Assembly: GCF_000803215.1 (NCBI RefSeq)
Contig: NZ_JSXC01000038.1
Span: 1-64,000 of the forward strand
DNA from: Pectobacterium fontis
GTDB taxonomy: Bacteria; Pseudomonadota; Gammaproteobacteria; Enterobacterales; Enterobacteriaceae
Reading direction: 5' to 3'
Length of the DNA: 64,000 nucleotides
A program made the position numbers and the translations under genes. This document shows positions 28,894 to 38,169 of this stretch, in pieces. How positions within the stretch are numbered: position 1 is the first letter of the stretch; each line of letters opens with the position of its first letter. The notes under the pieces are model-generated. The model searched no databases. It saw only the letters and a list, made by a program, of their open reading frames with translations, and was not told where the DNA came from.

Positions 28894-28943
28894 CGATCGT
28901 TTAAAGATCGAGATGCCGGGGGCGACCACGGTGCGAGGTCGCC
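28894..28943. repeat. Tandem hairpin element after gstA
   Basis: Two adjacent inverted repeats: CGATC...GATCG (28894-28910) and GGCGACC/GGTCGCC (arms 28921-28927 and 28937-28943). The GC-rich second hairpin stands out from its surroundings and looks like a dispersed intergenic palindromic element; no other copy was found in this window. Confidence 0.4.
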
Positions 28944-29023
28944 CTACGGGAACCTCATCACCGTGTTTCCCCCTACATTCACACTACGTGAACAGCATTA
29001 TCCAAATAAGGGCGTTACTCATT

Positions 29024-29884
29024 TCACGACAGGCGAACAGCCTGAAAATGATGGCGCGGGTTAGCAATGCCATCCTGAGCGGCAACCAGTTGCAGCTCAT
29101 ACTCATTCATTTCTTTCGTCACCAGCATCACTTCATATACGGCTGCCGTTGTGTGCTCTAATGCTTTATCCAGCGCCACGCCTTTCAGCAGGTTGACCAG
29201 CAGTAATCCACTGGTTAAGTCGCCGACACCGACAGGCTGACGTTCAAACTCCACCAGCGGGCGGCTGATGTGCCAGGCATCCGTCGACGTGACCAATAGC
29301 ATTTCAAAGCTGTCCTCACGGTTGGCCGCACGGCTAAGGTGCTTCACCAGAACAATCTTTGGCCCTTTCTCACACAGCGCCCGCGCGGTTTCCACGGCTT
29401 CCGCCACGTTATGCACGGTACGACCGCCAAGCAGCTCCAGCTCTGGCAGATTCGGGGCGATAATATCGGCCGCCAGCAGCGACTGCTGACAGTGGAAATC
29501 AGACACGCCAGGCGCGACGATGCAGCCTTTTTCCGGCGTCCCCATCACCGGATCGCAGAAGTACAACGCATCAGGATTGGCGGCTTTTACCTGCCGAACA
29601 ATACCCAGAATGTGTTCCCCCTGCTCCGCCGAACCGATATAACCACTCAACACCGCATCACAGGTCTTCAGTTTGTCGATGCTCGCAATCCCCTGCACCA
29701 CCTCCGTCAGGTGGCTGGCTGGCATCACACACCCCGTCCAGTGGCCGTATTGGGTATGGTTCGAGAACTGCACGGTATTCAAAGGCCAAACGTTTGCGCC
29801 CATCCGACGCATCGGAAATTCTGCTGCACTATTACCGGCATGGCCAAAAACGACATGTGATTGGATGGAAAGTATATTTTTCAT
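29024..29884 (-). CDS. pdxY: Pyridoxal kinase PdxY
   Basis: A 286-residue PfkB/ribokinase-like kinase of the vitamin B6 salvage pathway. It phosphorylates pyridoxal to PLP. Features: [25 protein letters not shown] at the start, [22 protein letters not shown], and the catalytic [11 protein letters not shown] near residue 220. PdxY rather than PdxK is indicated by sequence and by the pdxY-tyrS-pdxH order shared with E. coli. It lies 84 bases downstream of tyrS, separated by a hairpin. Confidence 0.96.
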   Translation of the reverse strand: MKNILSIQSHVVFGHAGNSAAEFPMRRMGANVWPLNTVQFSNHTQYGHWTGCVMPASHLTEVVQGIASIDKLKTCDAVLSGYIGSAEQGEHILGIVRQVKAANPDALYFCDPVMGTPEKGCIVAPGVSDFHCQQSLLAADIIAPNLPELELLGGRTVHNVAEAVETARALCEKGPKIVLVKHLSRAANREDSFEMLLVTSTDAWHISRPLVEFERQPVGVGDLTSGLLLVNLLKGVALDKALEHTTAAVYEVMLVTKEMNEYELQLVAAQDGIANPRHHFQAVRLS

Positions 29885-29937
29885 TAGATATGACTCAAAT
29901 CCTTGCCTGCGCCTGGGCGCCTTAACTTACAAGAAGA

Positions 29938-29957
29938 AAGGGAGCTAACGCTCCCTT
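29938..29957 (-). terminator. Hairpin between tyrS and pdxY
   Basis: Seven-base stem AAGGGAG/CTCCCTT with a six-base loop, followed on the minus strand by TCTTCTT. It may partially terminate tyrS transcripts ahead of pdxY. Confidence 0.55.
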
Positions 29958-29968
29958 ATCGGTAATGC

Positions 29969-31246
29969 TTATGCTTTCCAGCAAATCAGGCAGTAATGTT
30001 TTTTACCGCGACGCAACAAGGTGTAGCGATCAAACAAACGGTCTGAGGCGCTGAAAGCGTATTCAGGATCAGCCTGTTTTTCGCCGTTAATGGTGACCGC
30101 ATTCGAGGAGATCATCGTACGCGCTTGACCGCGTGAAGGCACTAACTCGGCACTGACTAGCGCCTGTTGCAAATCCGCGCCATTTTCCAGTTCGATGATC
30201 GGCATACCATCCTGCGCCAGTTGAGCAAAGTCGTCCTGCGTCATATCCTGCAACGCACCAGAGAACAGGCTTTGTGTAATACGACAAGCCGCTTCCAGAC
30301 CCGATTCGCCATGTACCATACGGGTCACTTCTTCCGCTAGCACGTACTGCGCGCGCGGAGCCTTGCCGCTGTTCTTGTCTTCTTCTTCCAGCGCATCGAT
30401 GTCTTCGAGGCTCATGAACGTGAAGAACTTGAGGAAACGGTACACATCGGCATCCGCCGTGTTGATCCAGAACTGGTAGAATTTGTAAGGGCTGGTCTTG
30501 CTGGCATCCAGCCAGATTGCGCCGCCTTCCGTTTTACCGAATTTTGTCCCATCTGATTTGGTAATCAGTGGCACCGTCAACCCGTAAACCTGTTTCTGAT
30601 TCATACGGCGCGTCAGATCGATACCGGATGTAATGTTACCCCACTGGTCAGAACCACCAATTTGCAGCTCAACATCATGCAGCTTATTCAGCGAAGTAAA
30701 GTCATATCCCTGCAACAGGTTGTAAGAAAATTCGGTGAACGAAATGCCGACGTCATCACGGTTTAAACGCTGTTTGACGGCTTCTTTGCTAATCATCTGA
30801 TTAACAGAGAAATGTTTGCCGATATCACGCAGGAAATCCAGCACGTTCATGTTACCAAACCAATCGTAGTTATTGGCGGCGATCGCGCTGTTTTTACCGC
30901 AGTCAAAATCCAGGAATGGAGAAACCTGATGGCGGATTTTTTCTACCCACTCCCCCACAGTTTCAGTGGTGTTTAGCTTACGCTCTGTGGCTTTAAAACT
31001 GGGGTCACCGATCAGCCCCGTGGCCCCGCCAACCAGCGCAACCGGCTTGTGGCCAGACAATTGAAAGCGTTTCAGGCAGAGCAGCGGCACCAGATGCCCC
31101 AAATGCAAGCTGTCAGCGGTGGGATCAAAACCGCAATACAGTGCAATTGGCCCTTGCGCCAGCCGCTCTGCTAACGCTTCCTCATCCGTCACCTGGGCAA
31201 TCAAGCCCCGCTCTTGCAATTGTTTAATCAGGTTACTACTCGCCAT
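29969..31246 (-). CDS. tyrS: Tyrosyl-tRNA synthetase
   Basis: Class I aminoacyl-tRNA synthetase charging tRNA-Tyr, 425 residues. HIGH-type motif HLGHL in [16 protein letters not shown], the tyrosine-pocket segment YNLLQGYD, the [10 protein letters not shown] block, and KMSKS-equivalent [10 protein letters not shown]-terminal S4-like RNA-binding domain starts near residue 350 ([10 protein letters not shown]). ATG 31246 ([10 protein letters not shown]) is preceded by TGGAG at correct spacing; a start four codons earlier is not needed. It is located between pdxH and pdxY, as in E. coli. Confidence 0.98.
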   Translation of the reverse strand: MASSNLIKQLQERGLIAQVTDEEALAERLAQGPIALYCGFDPTADSLHLGHLVPLLCLKRFQLSGHKPVALVGGATGLIGDPSFKATERKLNTTETVGEWVEKIRHQVSPFLDFDCGKNSAIAANNYDWFGNMNVLDFLRDIGKHFSVNQMISKEAVKQRLNRDDVGISFTEFSYNLLQGYDFTSLNKLHDVELQIGGSDQWGNITSGIDLTRRMNQKQVYGLTVPLITKSDGTKFGKTEGGAIWLDASKTSPYKFYQFWINTADADVYRFLKFFTFMSLEDIDALEEEDKNSGKAPRAQYVLAEEVTRMVHGESGLEAACRITQSLFSGALQDMTQDDFAQLAQDGMPIIELENGADLQQALVSAELVPSRGQARTMISSNAVTINGEKQADPEYAFSASDRLFDRYTLLRRGKKHYCLICWKA

Positions 31247-31484
31247 CGATAACTCCATTTTTATAAAAAAAACAGGTCGTTACGTTCCCTTTGGGGTTAC
31301 GCACAACGCTGTGAGAAATACGCAGCATACCTGCCTGCTGTCGCATGATGATTTCGCTGCCGCATTACTTTACGCGACGGGCGATGAACGCCATAGCGCC
31401 CGACAATGCCCAGTCAACGCGAAACTTCATAGAATAAAGTGCTGATGATAGGAGCGCCAGCGTTTAGCACGGATATTTCGCGAT

Positions 31485-32168
31485 TTAAGGCGCTAAGCGA
31501 TCAATCTGCCAGCTCTCGCCCTGCCGCTGGTAGAAAAACCGGTCATGCAAGCGGTGCTCACCGCCCTGCCAAAACTCAACGGAGTCGATGACGACACGGA
31601 AGCCTCCCCAAAAGCTCGGCAAAGGCACCTCACCATTTTGGAATTTTTGCTTCAATTCCAAAAATTTGCTTTCCAGCACACCACGCGCTGAAATTCGGCT
31701 CGACTGCTTTGATACCCATGCACCGATCTGACTGTCTTTCGGACGGCTGTGGAAATATTTCAACACGTCAAGCGTCGGTAACTTCTCCACCCGTCCCAGC
31801 ACTATCACCTGCCGTTCCAGCATATGCCAAGGGAACAGCAGGCTGATGCGTGGGTTATTTTCCAGATGATGGGCCTTGCGGCTGCCCATATTGGTATAAA
31901 ACACCATACCTTTCTCATCATAGTGCTTCAGCAGAACGATACGCTGGTAAGGTTGACCGTGTTCATCAACCGTCGCGACGGACATCGCGGTAGGATCGGC
32001 CAGTTTCGCGTCACAGGCCTGTTTCAGCCAACGTTCAAATAAATCCAGAGGGTCAACGGGGAGATCGCTACGACGCAGCCCGCCACGCGTGTATTCACGG
32101 CGGATGTCAGCAATATCGGCGGGTTGAATAAGCGGAGTAGTGTCAGAGGGGGTGCGTTCCTGAGTCAT
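31485..32168 (-). CDS. pdxH: Pyridoxine/pyridoxamine 5'-phosphate oxidase
   Basis: FMN-dependent oxidase forming PLP, 227 residues, homodimeric and cytoplasmic. Conserved segments are [35 protein letters not shown] (FMN phosphate site), [11 protein letters not shown], and the C-terminal [27 protein letters not shown] 32168 with AGGA five bases upstream is preferred over a frame extended by 25 codons of unlike sequence. The N-terminus is about ten residues longer than in E. coli. Confidence 0.97.
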   Translation of the reverse strand: MTQERTPSDTTPLIQPADIADIRREYTRGGLRRSDLPVDPLDLFERWLKQACDAKLADPTAMSVATVDEHGQPYQRIVLLKHYDEKGMVFYTNMGSRKAHHLENNPRISLLFPWHMLERQVIVLGRVEKLPTLDVLKYFHSRPKDSQIGAWVSKQSSRISARGVLESKFLELKQKFQNGEVPLPSFWGGFRVVIDSVEFWQGGEHRLHDRFFYQRQGESWQIDRLAP

Positions 32169-32264
32169 AATATCCTGCTGTCGCAATGTCGGGCCAGAAG
32201 CGGGCGAAAATCCCATTCTGCTCCCGTACCCGAAAAATCGCAATCAGCAGCGGCACAACTCGCG

Positions 32265-32582
32265 TTACCTCGGTGCCAACACGCAATCGTCTACGATAAC
32301 CCGTTCACCTCGTTGGATAAATGCACGATCGCCTTTACTCCAGAATGTGTAAGTGTCATTACTGTATTTGACGCCAGAAGCCGACACCACCTGAGGCAGC
32401 GTGAGACGTTCGCCGTCCAGCAGGAAACTCACCTGTGAAGGGCGTTCACCGCCCTGCTGTAGGGTAACGGTTAGCGGCATCGTGCCACATTGATAATGCA
32501 ATGTTTCCACCGTCTGTTTATGGCCAAAATAGCTGCATCCGCTCAGCAGAATCAGCGCTGTCCCCGCCAGCAATCGTTTCAT
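32265..32582 (-). CDS. mliC: MliC, membrane-bound C-type lysozyme inhibitor
   Basis: A 105-residue lipoprotein with lipobox LLSGC (Cys at residue 16). The compact MliC domain has the inhibitory loop ASGVKYSNDTYTFWSKGDRA and two cysteines (YQCG... DDCV) expected to form a disulfide. It is homologous to E. coli YdhA/MliC and protects peptidoglycan from c-type lysozyme. Gene order anmK-mliC-pdxH is that of E. coli. Confidence 0.93.
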   Translation of the reverse strand: MKRLLAGTALILLSGCSYFGHKQTVETLHYQCGTMPLTVTLQQGGERPSQVSFLLDGERLTLPQVVSASGVKYSNDTYTFWSKGDRAFIQRGERVIVDDCVLAPR

Positions 32583-32678
32583 GTTTTTCTCCTGTCATGC
32601 TTGTCGATAGCGGCAACTCACACACCGCTTACTCAAGTTTAACAAGAGGATAACCATGAACCTCTCGGTAAAATCTGA

Positions 32679-33791
32679 TTAATCCGCATTGGCCGGATAA
32701 ATCGCGCCTAACACCGTTTCCTGACTCGCCCCGGTGACGGATGGCAGATTACCCGGCAGCCCCGATAGCGTGCGTGATGCCAGCCAGGCAAATGCTAGCG
32801 CCTCCATATCATCGCCGCTCACACCGCACTCATCTGTTGTGTTGACTTCAATGCCCGGTAGCAGGGCTGAGAGTCGCGCCATGATAAGAGGATTACGCGC
32901 CCCGCCGCCACAAACCAGCAAACGCTCACATCCACCGACTAGCAGGACCTGTTCGGCGATGCTCATGGCCGTCAACTCAACCAGCGTCGCTTGTACATCC
33001 TGCGGTGCTAGCGGCGGCATACCGGCCAGCATTCTTTCCAGCCAGCCAAGATTGAAATATTCACGTCCGGTGCTTTTCGGCGCCCGCAATGCAAAGTAAG
33101 GATCGGCTAGCATCCGGCGTAGCAGTAACAGGTTCACCTGCCCGTTCATCGCCCACATCGCGTCTTTATCATACGGCTGTGCGCGGTGCCGCCAGATCCA
33201 GGCATCCAGCAGCATGTTCCCTGGCCCGGTATCGTAGCCACGTACAGGCGCATCCGGCACCAGTAATGACAGATTGGCAATGCCTCCAATGTTGAGCACG
33301 ATACGCCGTTCGACAGGATGCAGTAGCAACGCGTGATGGAACGCTGGCACCAGCGGAGCGCCTTGCCCACCATAAGCCAAGTCACGGCGGCGAAAATCCC
33401 CCACTGTCGTGATGCCAGTCAATGCAGCAATGCGGTTGTTATCACCAATCTGCAACGTACAAGGTGCCTCGCCCGTGGGCTCATGCCAGACCGTCTGCCC
33501 ATGGCAGCCAATCGCAGTGATATCCTGCACCCCCAGTTTCGTCTCTTTAAGCAACGTCATCACCGCTTCAGCAAACAAGATGCCCAAGCGCGTATCCAAC
33601 TGCCCCAGCGCTGACAACGTCACGGCCTGCCCCTGACACATCCCCAGAATGGCCACTTTGATATCCTGCGGTATCGGGTGACAGTAGCTAGCCTGCTGAG
33701 CCACCGTATGTTCGTCAATCGCAGCGAGCACGACATCCACACCATCAAGACTGGTGCCGGACATCACGCCAATATATCTGCCTGATCTCAT
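32679..33791 (-). CDS. anmK: Anhydro-N-acetylmuramic acid kinase
   Basis: Cell-wall recycling enzyme converting 1,6-anhydroMurNAc plus ATP to MurNAc-6-phosphate; 370 residues, sugar-kinase ASKHA fold. Motifs: [16 protein letters not shown] at the N-terminus, [51 protein letters not shown] and [13 protein letters not shown] 33791 ([12 protein letters not shown]) fits the family. The frame stays open 21 codons further, but that part runs towards a repeat element and is unlike other AnmK. Confidence 0.96.
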   Translation of the reverse strand: MRSGRYIGVMSGTSLDGVDVVLAAIDEHTVAQQASYCHPIPQDIKVAILGMCQGQAVTLSALGQLDTRLGILFAEAVMTLLKETKLGVQDITAIGCHGQTVWHEPTGEAPCTLQIGDNNRIAALTGITTVGDFRRRDLAYGGQGAPLVPAFHHALLLHPVERRIVLNIGGIANLSLLVPDAPVRGYDTGPGNMLLDAWIWRHRAQPYDKDAMWAMNGQVNLLLLRRMLADPYFALRAPKSTGREYFNLGWLERMLAGMPPLAPQDVQATLVELTAMSIAEQVLLVGGCERLLVCGGGARNPLIMARLSALLPGIEVNTTDECGVSGDDMEALAFAWLASRTLSGLPGNLPSVTGASQETVLGAIYPANAD

Positions 33792-33845
33792 TATATAGTC
33801 TTCGCCCCTGTGGGATAAAAAGAGAACATCAGTAGCAACTGTTAT

Positions 33846-33927
33846 CCCCGTCATGCCTCGTGTTGCCTGTGCGTTGGCTCGTTATTCAAAATGCTAACGT
33901 CTTGTCCTGAAACTCGAATTGTTTAAG
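33846..33927 (-). repeat. Dispersed palindromic repeat, shortened copy
   Basis: Reverse orientation relative to 9098-9213. It begins CCCCGTCATGCCTCGTGTTG and ends CCTGAAACTCGAATTGTTTA; both ends match the full copy but the hairpin centre is mostly lost. It lies just upstream of anmK. Confidence 0.65.
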
Positions 33928-34074
33928 GTAGAGATTGAAGATCAAAGTAGCACGTTAACACGCTGAATTATTAAATTTTTTGTATTTTTGCCACGCGGGT
34001 TAGGTTTTAACCAAAAGTGAGGTTTTGATAATATTTGCTACAAAAAAAGCTATTTTTCGTGCTATTTACCTCTC

Positions 34075-34107
34075 TGTTTATACGTAATTTAAGCGCACTA
34101 TTATATT
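34075..34107 (+). promoter_or_regulatory. Candidate PhoP box and -10 of slyB
   Basis: TGTTTA (34075-34080), five-base spacer, AATTTA (34086-34091), then TATATT (34102-34107). The layout of a PhoP direct repeat about ten bases before the -10 is that of PhoP-activated promoters, and slyB is a known PhoPQ target in enterobacteria. The second half-site is imperfect. Confidence 0.45.
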
Positions 34108-34228
34108 CTGAAAAAAAGAGTAAAAAGAGTGGCATGCTGCACTGTGCCAGACCATAATTTATCGATATAACACTGCGTCGGCTAAGGCCAAGCCAGCCCG
34201 ACATCTTCGCTATTAAGGAGTTTGTATT

Positions 34229-34696
34229 ATGATGAAGCGTTTGCTTGTGGTTACCCTTGCGGGTATCACGCTGGCTGGTTGTGCTAATACCAGTACGCTT
34301 TCTGGTGATGTATACAGCGCATCAGAAGCTAAACAAGTGCAGACCGTTACCTACGGTACGATCGTTTCTATGCGCCCGGTTCAGATTCAGGCAGGAGAAG
34401 ATTCTAACGTGATCGGTGCCCTGGGTGGTGCGGTGCTAGGGGGCTTCCTGGGCAACACCATCGGCGGTGGTTCAGGTCGTAGTCTGGCGACAGCAGCAGG
34501 TGCGGTGGCGGGTGGTGTAGCGGGTCAAAGTGCAACCGGTGCACTGAACCGTACACAGGGTGTAGAGCTGGAAATCCGCCGTGATGACGGCAGTACCATC
34601 ATGGTGGTACAAAAACAAGGCGATACGAAATTCAGTGCAGGTCAACGCGTTGCCATGGCCAGCAATGGCCGCAGCATCACCGTTTCTCCACGCTAA
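34229..34696 (+). CDS. slyB: SlyB, outer-membrane lipoprotein (PhoPQ regulon)
   Basis: A 155-residue lipoprotein with lipobox LAGC ending near residue 18. A glycine-zipper hairpin (GALGGAVLGGFLGNTIGGG, AAGAVAGGVAGQ) precedes a small C-terminal beta domain ending ITVSPR. It is homologous to E. coli SlyB, which forms stress-induced rings around outer-membrane proteins. ATG 34229 follows AAGGAG and gives MMKRLLVV, aligned with the E. coli start. It is divergent from anmK, with a candidate PhoP box upstream, and is followed by a long hairpin. Confidence 0.96.
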   Translation: MMKRLLVVTLAGITLAGCANTSTLSGDVYSASEAKQVQTVTYGTIVSMRPVQIQAGEDSNVIGALGGAVLGGFLGNTIGGGSGRSLATAAGAVAGGVAGQSATGALNRTQGVELEIRRDDGSTIMVVQKQGDTKFSAGQRVAMASNGRSITVSPR

Positions 34697-34701
34697 GGCT
34701 G

Positions 34702-34736
34702 TGTGTTGGTCGCCGCAGAAAGCGGTGACCAACACA
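34702..34736 (+). terminator. Hairpin after slyB
   Basis: TGTGTTGGTC pairs with GACCAACACA, with an inner CCGC/GCGG, six bases after the slyB stop. There is no strong T tract. Confidence 0.5.
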
Positions 34737-34781
34737 ACGAATCATTAATTCCCAGCATGAGTCCAATAACAGGTATCGGCA

Positions 34782-34916
34782 TACTCGCCATAATTCAAAT
34801 TGCACGCACGTTAGCCACACTACCCGGCACACTTACGTGTACCTCGCCCTGCCGGGACCGTCGCAAGCAGCGTTCAAAGCGCTAACGTTTTGTTCTGAAA
34901 ATCGAATTATTTAAAG
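34782..34916 (-). repeat. Dispersed palindromic repeat, diverged copy
   Basis: The start (CATAATTCAAATTGCACGCA, then GTTAGCC) and the end (TTCTGAAAATCGAATTATTT) match the termini of the copies at 9098 and 33846. The centre differs, with its own CCCGGCA/TGCCGGG hairpin. Located between the convergent slyB and slyA. Confidence 0.55.
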
Positions 34917-34963
34917 TACAATTTTACTGAGATTTAATTCTCCCGCTGCATAACTCAAATTGG

Positions 34964-35404
34964 CTACGCTTGATTTTCATGTAACGCCAATATATTTTTC
35001 TCAAGTTTTGCAACCAATAGGGCTAATTCGTCAACCTGCTCTGGCGTAATACCAAATAAAACTTCATTACGCGTATGGCTAATTACACCATCGACAGATT
35101 GTATTATCGGTTCTGCCGCCTCAGTCAACATAATACGTTTTGCCCTGCGATCGTGTGCGCAAACATGACGTGTAATTAACCCTTTCTCTTCGAGTTGATC
35201 CAGCGTCCGAACCAGTGACGGTTGCTCGATGCCTATCGCTTTGGCTAGTTGAATTTGCGACTGACCAGGAGGTAAATGGTATATATTATGCAACGTAACC
35301 CAATGCGTTTGAGTGAGATCAAGTGGTTTTAAACGATGATCGACCAGTGCACGCCATACACGCACCAGACGAGCTAAATCAGATCCTAATGGCAATTCCA
35401 TCAT
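34964..35404 (-). CDS. slyA: SlyA/Hor/Rap, MarR-family transcriptional regulator
   Basis: A 146-residue winged-helix MarR-type dimeric regulator. The N-terminus [28 protein letters not shown] and the DNA-binding core [26 protein letters not shown] with DRRAKRI wing are almost those of enterobacterial SlyA. In soft-rot bacteria the orthologue (Hor; Rap in Serratia) controls antibiotic and exoenzyme production and virulence. In Salmonella SlyA counters H-NS. Two adjacent ATGs (35404, 35401) follow AAGGAAAG; either may be used. It is convergent with slyB, with a repeat between them. Confidence 0.96.
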   Translation of the reverse strand: MMELPLGSDLARLVRVWRALVDHRLKPLDLTQTHWVTLHNIYHLPPGQSQIQLAKAIGIEQPSLVRTLDQLEEKGLITRHVCAHDRRAKRIMLTEAAEPIIQSVDGVISHTRNEVLFGITPEQVDELALLVAKLEKNILALHENQA

Positions 35405-35633
35405 CTTTCCTTATTGTTAGCACGCTAAATTATATCCCTGGATTGCAATCAACTCTGATTTATAAAAATGAAACAACAGCCCTATTATTGTATAAAATGG
35501 CTCCATCGCGGAACCCGATTTTATCAAATAAAAATTTTTTAAACATGGCTTCCCGCCTATTTTATTTAAGTCAACATATCCGTACTGCTTAAACAATTGT
35601 CCATGATAAGTAAAACATCTAACACAAGATGGG

Positions 35634-35873
35634 TTAAAACAACGATGGTTGATGGAATTCTACCGATGTATCAATTTTCTCTATACGCAGTGACCGTTTC
35701 ATTCTTTGCCGACACAAACGCAGAACATTCTGTTTCTGCGCATCACTCATTTGACCCCAACGAAAACGTTCATCACGGCTGCGAAAGCAACCTTTACAAT
35801 ACCCGCCGTCGCCCGTCTGGCAAACACCACGACAGGGATTAGGGACAGCAAAGAGTTCAAGTTGCTCAGACAC
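35634..35873 (-). CDS. ydhL: YdhL-like DUF1289 small cysteine protein
   Basis: A 79-residue protein with four cysteines in PCRGVC...GYCKGCFRS, the DUF1289 metal-binding-like motif. It then has RDERFRWGQMSDAQKQNVLRLCRQR and the C-terminus QPSLF. The function of the family is not established. Start: a GTG at 35873 with GGAAGG just upstream gives VSEQLELF and exactly the length of E. coli YdhL. The frame is open 18 codons further, but the ATGs there lack sites. Confidence 0.85.
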   Translation of the reverse strand: MSEQLELFAVPNPCRGVCQTGDGGYCKGCFRSRDERFRWGQMSDAQKQNVLRLCRQRMKRSLRIEKIDTSVEFHQPSLF

Positions 35874-36161
35874 AACACCTTCCCCTACCATTTTGCACAT
35901 TGAAACGCTGTTCGTCGCTACTGGCAAGCTCGAATAAGCTGTAACATCAAAATAATTAGGTAGCCATTGTAATTACTGACTATTTTTCTGCGCGCGAGGC
36001 AACACTATTTCAGCCTAAGACGCCATTTACCATTCCTGATAAGTATGTTTTAACACAAACCTCACTACTGTGCCGCATTTTTAGCATCATCCAAACGGCT
36101 TAGACTCAGCAAGGCCACGACGTTATACTCTCCTTTTGTTGCACTTTTTAACGAGGACACT

Positions 36162-36569
36162 ATGCGTTTACTTCACACCATGCTGCGTGTTGGCGATTTA
36201 CAACGTTCTATTGATTTCTACACTCAGGTACTGGGAATGCGGGTGCTACGCACCAGCGAGAATACCGAATACCAATACACACTGGCTTTCGTCGGTTATA
36301 CCGAAGAAAGTGAAGGTGCAGTTATCGAACTGACTTATAACTGGGGCGTCGACAGCTATGATTTGGGCAATGCCTATGGTCATATCGCGTTAGGCGTTGA
36401 TGATGTTGCCGCTACCTGTGAGCGTATCCGCAAAGCAGGAGGCAATGTGACGCGTGAAGCGGGTCCGGTCAAAGGCGGTACGACCGTTATCGCATTTATT
36501 GAAGATCCAGACGGTTACAAAATCGAATTGATCGAAAATGCTCACGCCGGTAACGGCATCGGCCACTAA
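36162..36569 (+). CDS. gloA: Glyoxalase I (lactoylglutathione lyase)
   Basis: A 135-residue Ni-dependent VOC-fold enzyme converting the methylglyoxal-glutathione hemithioacetal to S-lactoylglutathione. The four metal ligands are visible: His5 (MRLLHTM), Glu56 (AVIELTYN), His74 (YGHIALG) and Glu122 (YKIELIE). ATG 36162 follows GAGGA. nemRA, which precede gloA in E. coli, are absent; ydhL lies directly upstream on the other strand. Confidence 0.97.
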   Translation: MRLLHTMLRVGDLQRSIDFYTQVLGMRVLRTSENTEYQYTLAFVGYTEESEGAVIELTYNWGVDSYDLGNAYGHIALGVDDVAATCERIRKAGGNVTREAGPVKGGTTVIAFIEDPDGYKIELIENAHAGNGIGH

Positions 36570-36581
36570 TTTCCCGCATCT

Positions 36582-36606
36582 AACAGGTGCTGTATCAGCA
36601 CCTGTT
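36582..36606 (+). terminator. Hairpin after gloA
   Basis: Perfect 11-bp stem AACAGGTGCTG/CAGCACCTGTT with a TAT loop, 12 bases after the stop; the following bases are only moderately T-rich. Confidence 0.65.
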
Positions 36607-36698
36607 CTCCCACGCTTTTAAAAGCAATAGGCATTGCTGCATCTCCGGTCAAAATTTGCAATAATGCGCGCTGCATTTTGCTAATAATTAAGAGACAA

Positions 36699-37370
36699 AT
36701 GGCTGATAAAAATGATCTGAACGCCCTGAGCGGCCGTTTTCGTGGGTTTTATCCGGTAGTAATTGATGTCGAAACCGCCGGATTTAATGCGAAAACTGAT
36801 GCCTTGCTGGAAGTTGCGGCGGTAACATTAAAAATGGATCAAAACGGTTGGTTACAGCCAGATGAAACGCTACATTTTCATATTGAGCCATTTGAAGGCG
36901 CGATTTTGGAACCCGCAGCGCTGGCGTTTAACGGCATTGATCCCACTAACCCGCTGCGCGGCGCAGTGAGCGAATATGATGCGTTGCATGAAATCTTCAA
37001 AACCGTGCGGAAAGGGATCAAAGATCAAGGCTGCAACCGTGCCATTATCGTGGCGCATAATGCCACATTCGATCACAGCTTTATGGCGGCGGCGGCGGAG
37101 CGTTGTAGTCTGAAACGTAATCCTTTCCACCCTTTCGCCACATTTGATACCGCCGCACTCAGCGGGCTGGTTTTAGGCCAAACGGTTCTTGCTAAAGCCT
37201 GTATTACCGCAGGTATTGCGTTTGATTCCAGTCAGGCGCATTCCGCATTGTATGACACCAACCAGACGGCATTGCTGTTTTGTGAGTTGGTGAACCGCTG
37301 GAAACGTCTGGGCGGGTGGCCGATTGCGTTTGAAGAAAATTCGCTGGAAGATGCATCAGCCAAAAATTAA
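36699..37370 (+). CDS. rnt: Ribonuclease T
   Basis: DEDDh-family 3'-exonuclease maturing tRNA and other stable RNA 3' ends; 223 residues, dimeric. Acidic motifs are VIDVETAGF (Exo I), [11 protein letters not shown] (Exo II) and [13 protein letters not shown] (Exo III, with His and Asp). ATG 36699 ([10 protein letters not shown]) is preferred because it gives the family N-terminus; seven codons upstream are open but unlike RNase T. It is downstream of gloA with a hairpin between. Confidence 0.96.
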   Translation: MADKNDLNALSGRFRGFYPVVIDVETAGFNAKTDALLEVAAVTLKMDQNGWLQPDETLHFHIEPFEGAILEPAALAFNGIDPTNPLRGAVSEYDALHEIFKTVRKGIKDQGCNRAIIVAHNATFDHSFMAAAAERCSLKRNPFHPFATFDTAALSGLVLGQTVLAKACITAGIAFDSSQAHSALYDTNQTALLFCELVNRWKRLGGWPIAFEENSLEDASAKN

Positions 37371-37401
37371 GAAGACGAGAAAGGCAGCGATAAAAAGGAA
37401 A

Positions 37402-37421
37402 CGGGTGCCATAAGGCACCCG
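37402..37421. terminator. Hairpin between rnt and grxD
   Basis: CGGGTGCC/GGCACCCG stem with an ATAA loop between two convergent genes; no T run. Confidence 0.5.
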
Positions 37422-37477
37422 CTGGAAAGCGTTATGCTCGCGGCGTAACAGCATCACCATAGCGCCAGACGAGAGTA

Positions 37478-37828
37478 TTACTCTTGATCGGCCTGCTGAG
37501 CTTTATATTTATCAGCCGTTTCTTTGATCAACTGTTGCAGTTCACCACGCTGAAACATTTCAACCACAATATCACATCCGCCAACCAGCTCGCCGTCAAC
37601 CCACAACTGTGGGAATGTTGGCCAGTTCGCGTATTTCGGCAGTTCAGCACGAATATCTGGGTTCTGTAAAATATCTACATAGGCAAAACGTTCGCCACAT
37701 GAAGACAATGCCTGCACGGTCTGCGCGGAAAAGCCGCAACTTGGCAATTTCGGGGAGCCTTTCATGTACAGCAAAATCGGGTTTTCAGCAATCTGGCGCT
37801 GAATTTTTTCAATTGTCGGTGTCGTCAT
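37478..37828 (-). CDS. grxD: Monothiol glutaredoxin Grx4
   Basis: A 116-residue monothiol glutaredoxin with the CGFS active site at about residue 32 (KLPSCGFSAQ), plus WPTFPQLWVDGELVGGCDI for glutathione binding. Grx4 ligates a glutathione-bridged [2Fe-2S] cluster and works in Fe-S transfer with BolA-type partners. ATG 37828 with GGAAGCAAGAAG upstream. It is divergent from mepH. Confidence 0.97.
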   Translation of the reverse strand: MTTPTIEKIQRQIAENPILLYMKGSPKLPSCGFSAQTVQALSSCGERFAYVDILQNPDIRAELPKYANWPTFPQLWVDGELVGGCDIVVEMFQRGELQQLIKETADKYKAQQADQE

Positions 37829-38169
37829 CTTCTTGCTTCCTTAAATCTATAGGATGGCTAACGTCCAAAACGCCAGCCATGAGTCGCCGTCAGAGATATT
37901 ACGACAGCGACATTGACTCAATGATATTGTACCGATGCCGGTAGTCACAAAAAAACGCCATTTTTTGTAAGGTTATTTTTCTCTATTGTTAATCATCAGT
38001 GATGAAATCACCGTCAGAAAGCGCTGATAAATCAATCGAAAAAACAACTATTAACGTTTTTTCACTATTCTGTATGAATAAAACGGCCGTGCCCACTTTT
38101 TTATCATGCCATTTTCAGGAATACTGTGCGGATTGAGCGAGTTAAGGATTATGTTCGGTCACTTTTATT
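37829..38169. other. Divergent promoter region of grxD and mepH
   Basis: About 340 AT-rich bases without a gene. An AAGGA-ATG pair near 38144-38153 starts a 19-codon frame that overlaps the mepH start (see findings). Confidence 0.4.
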
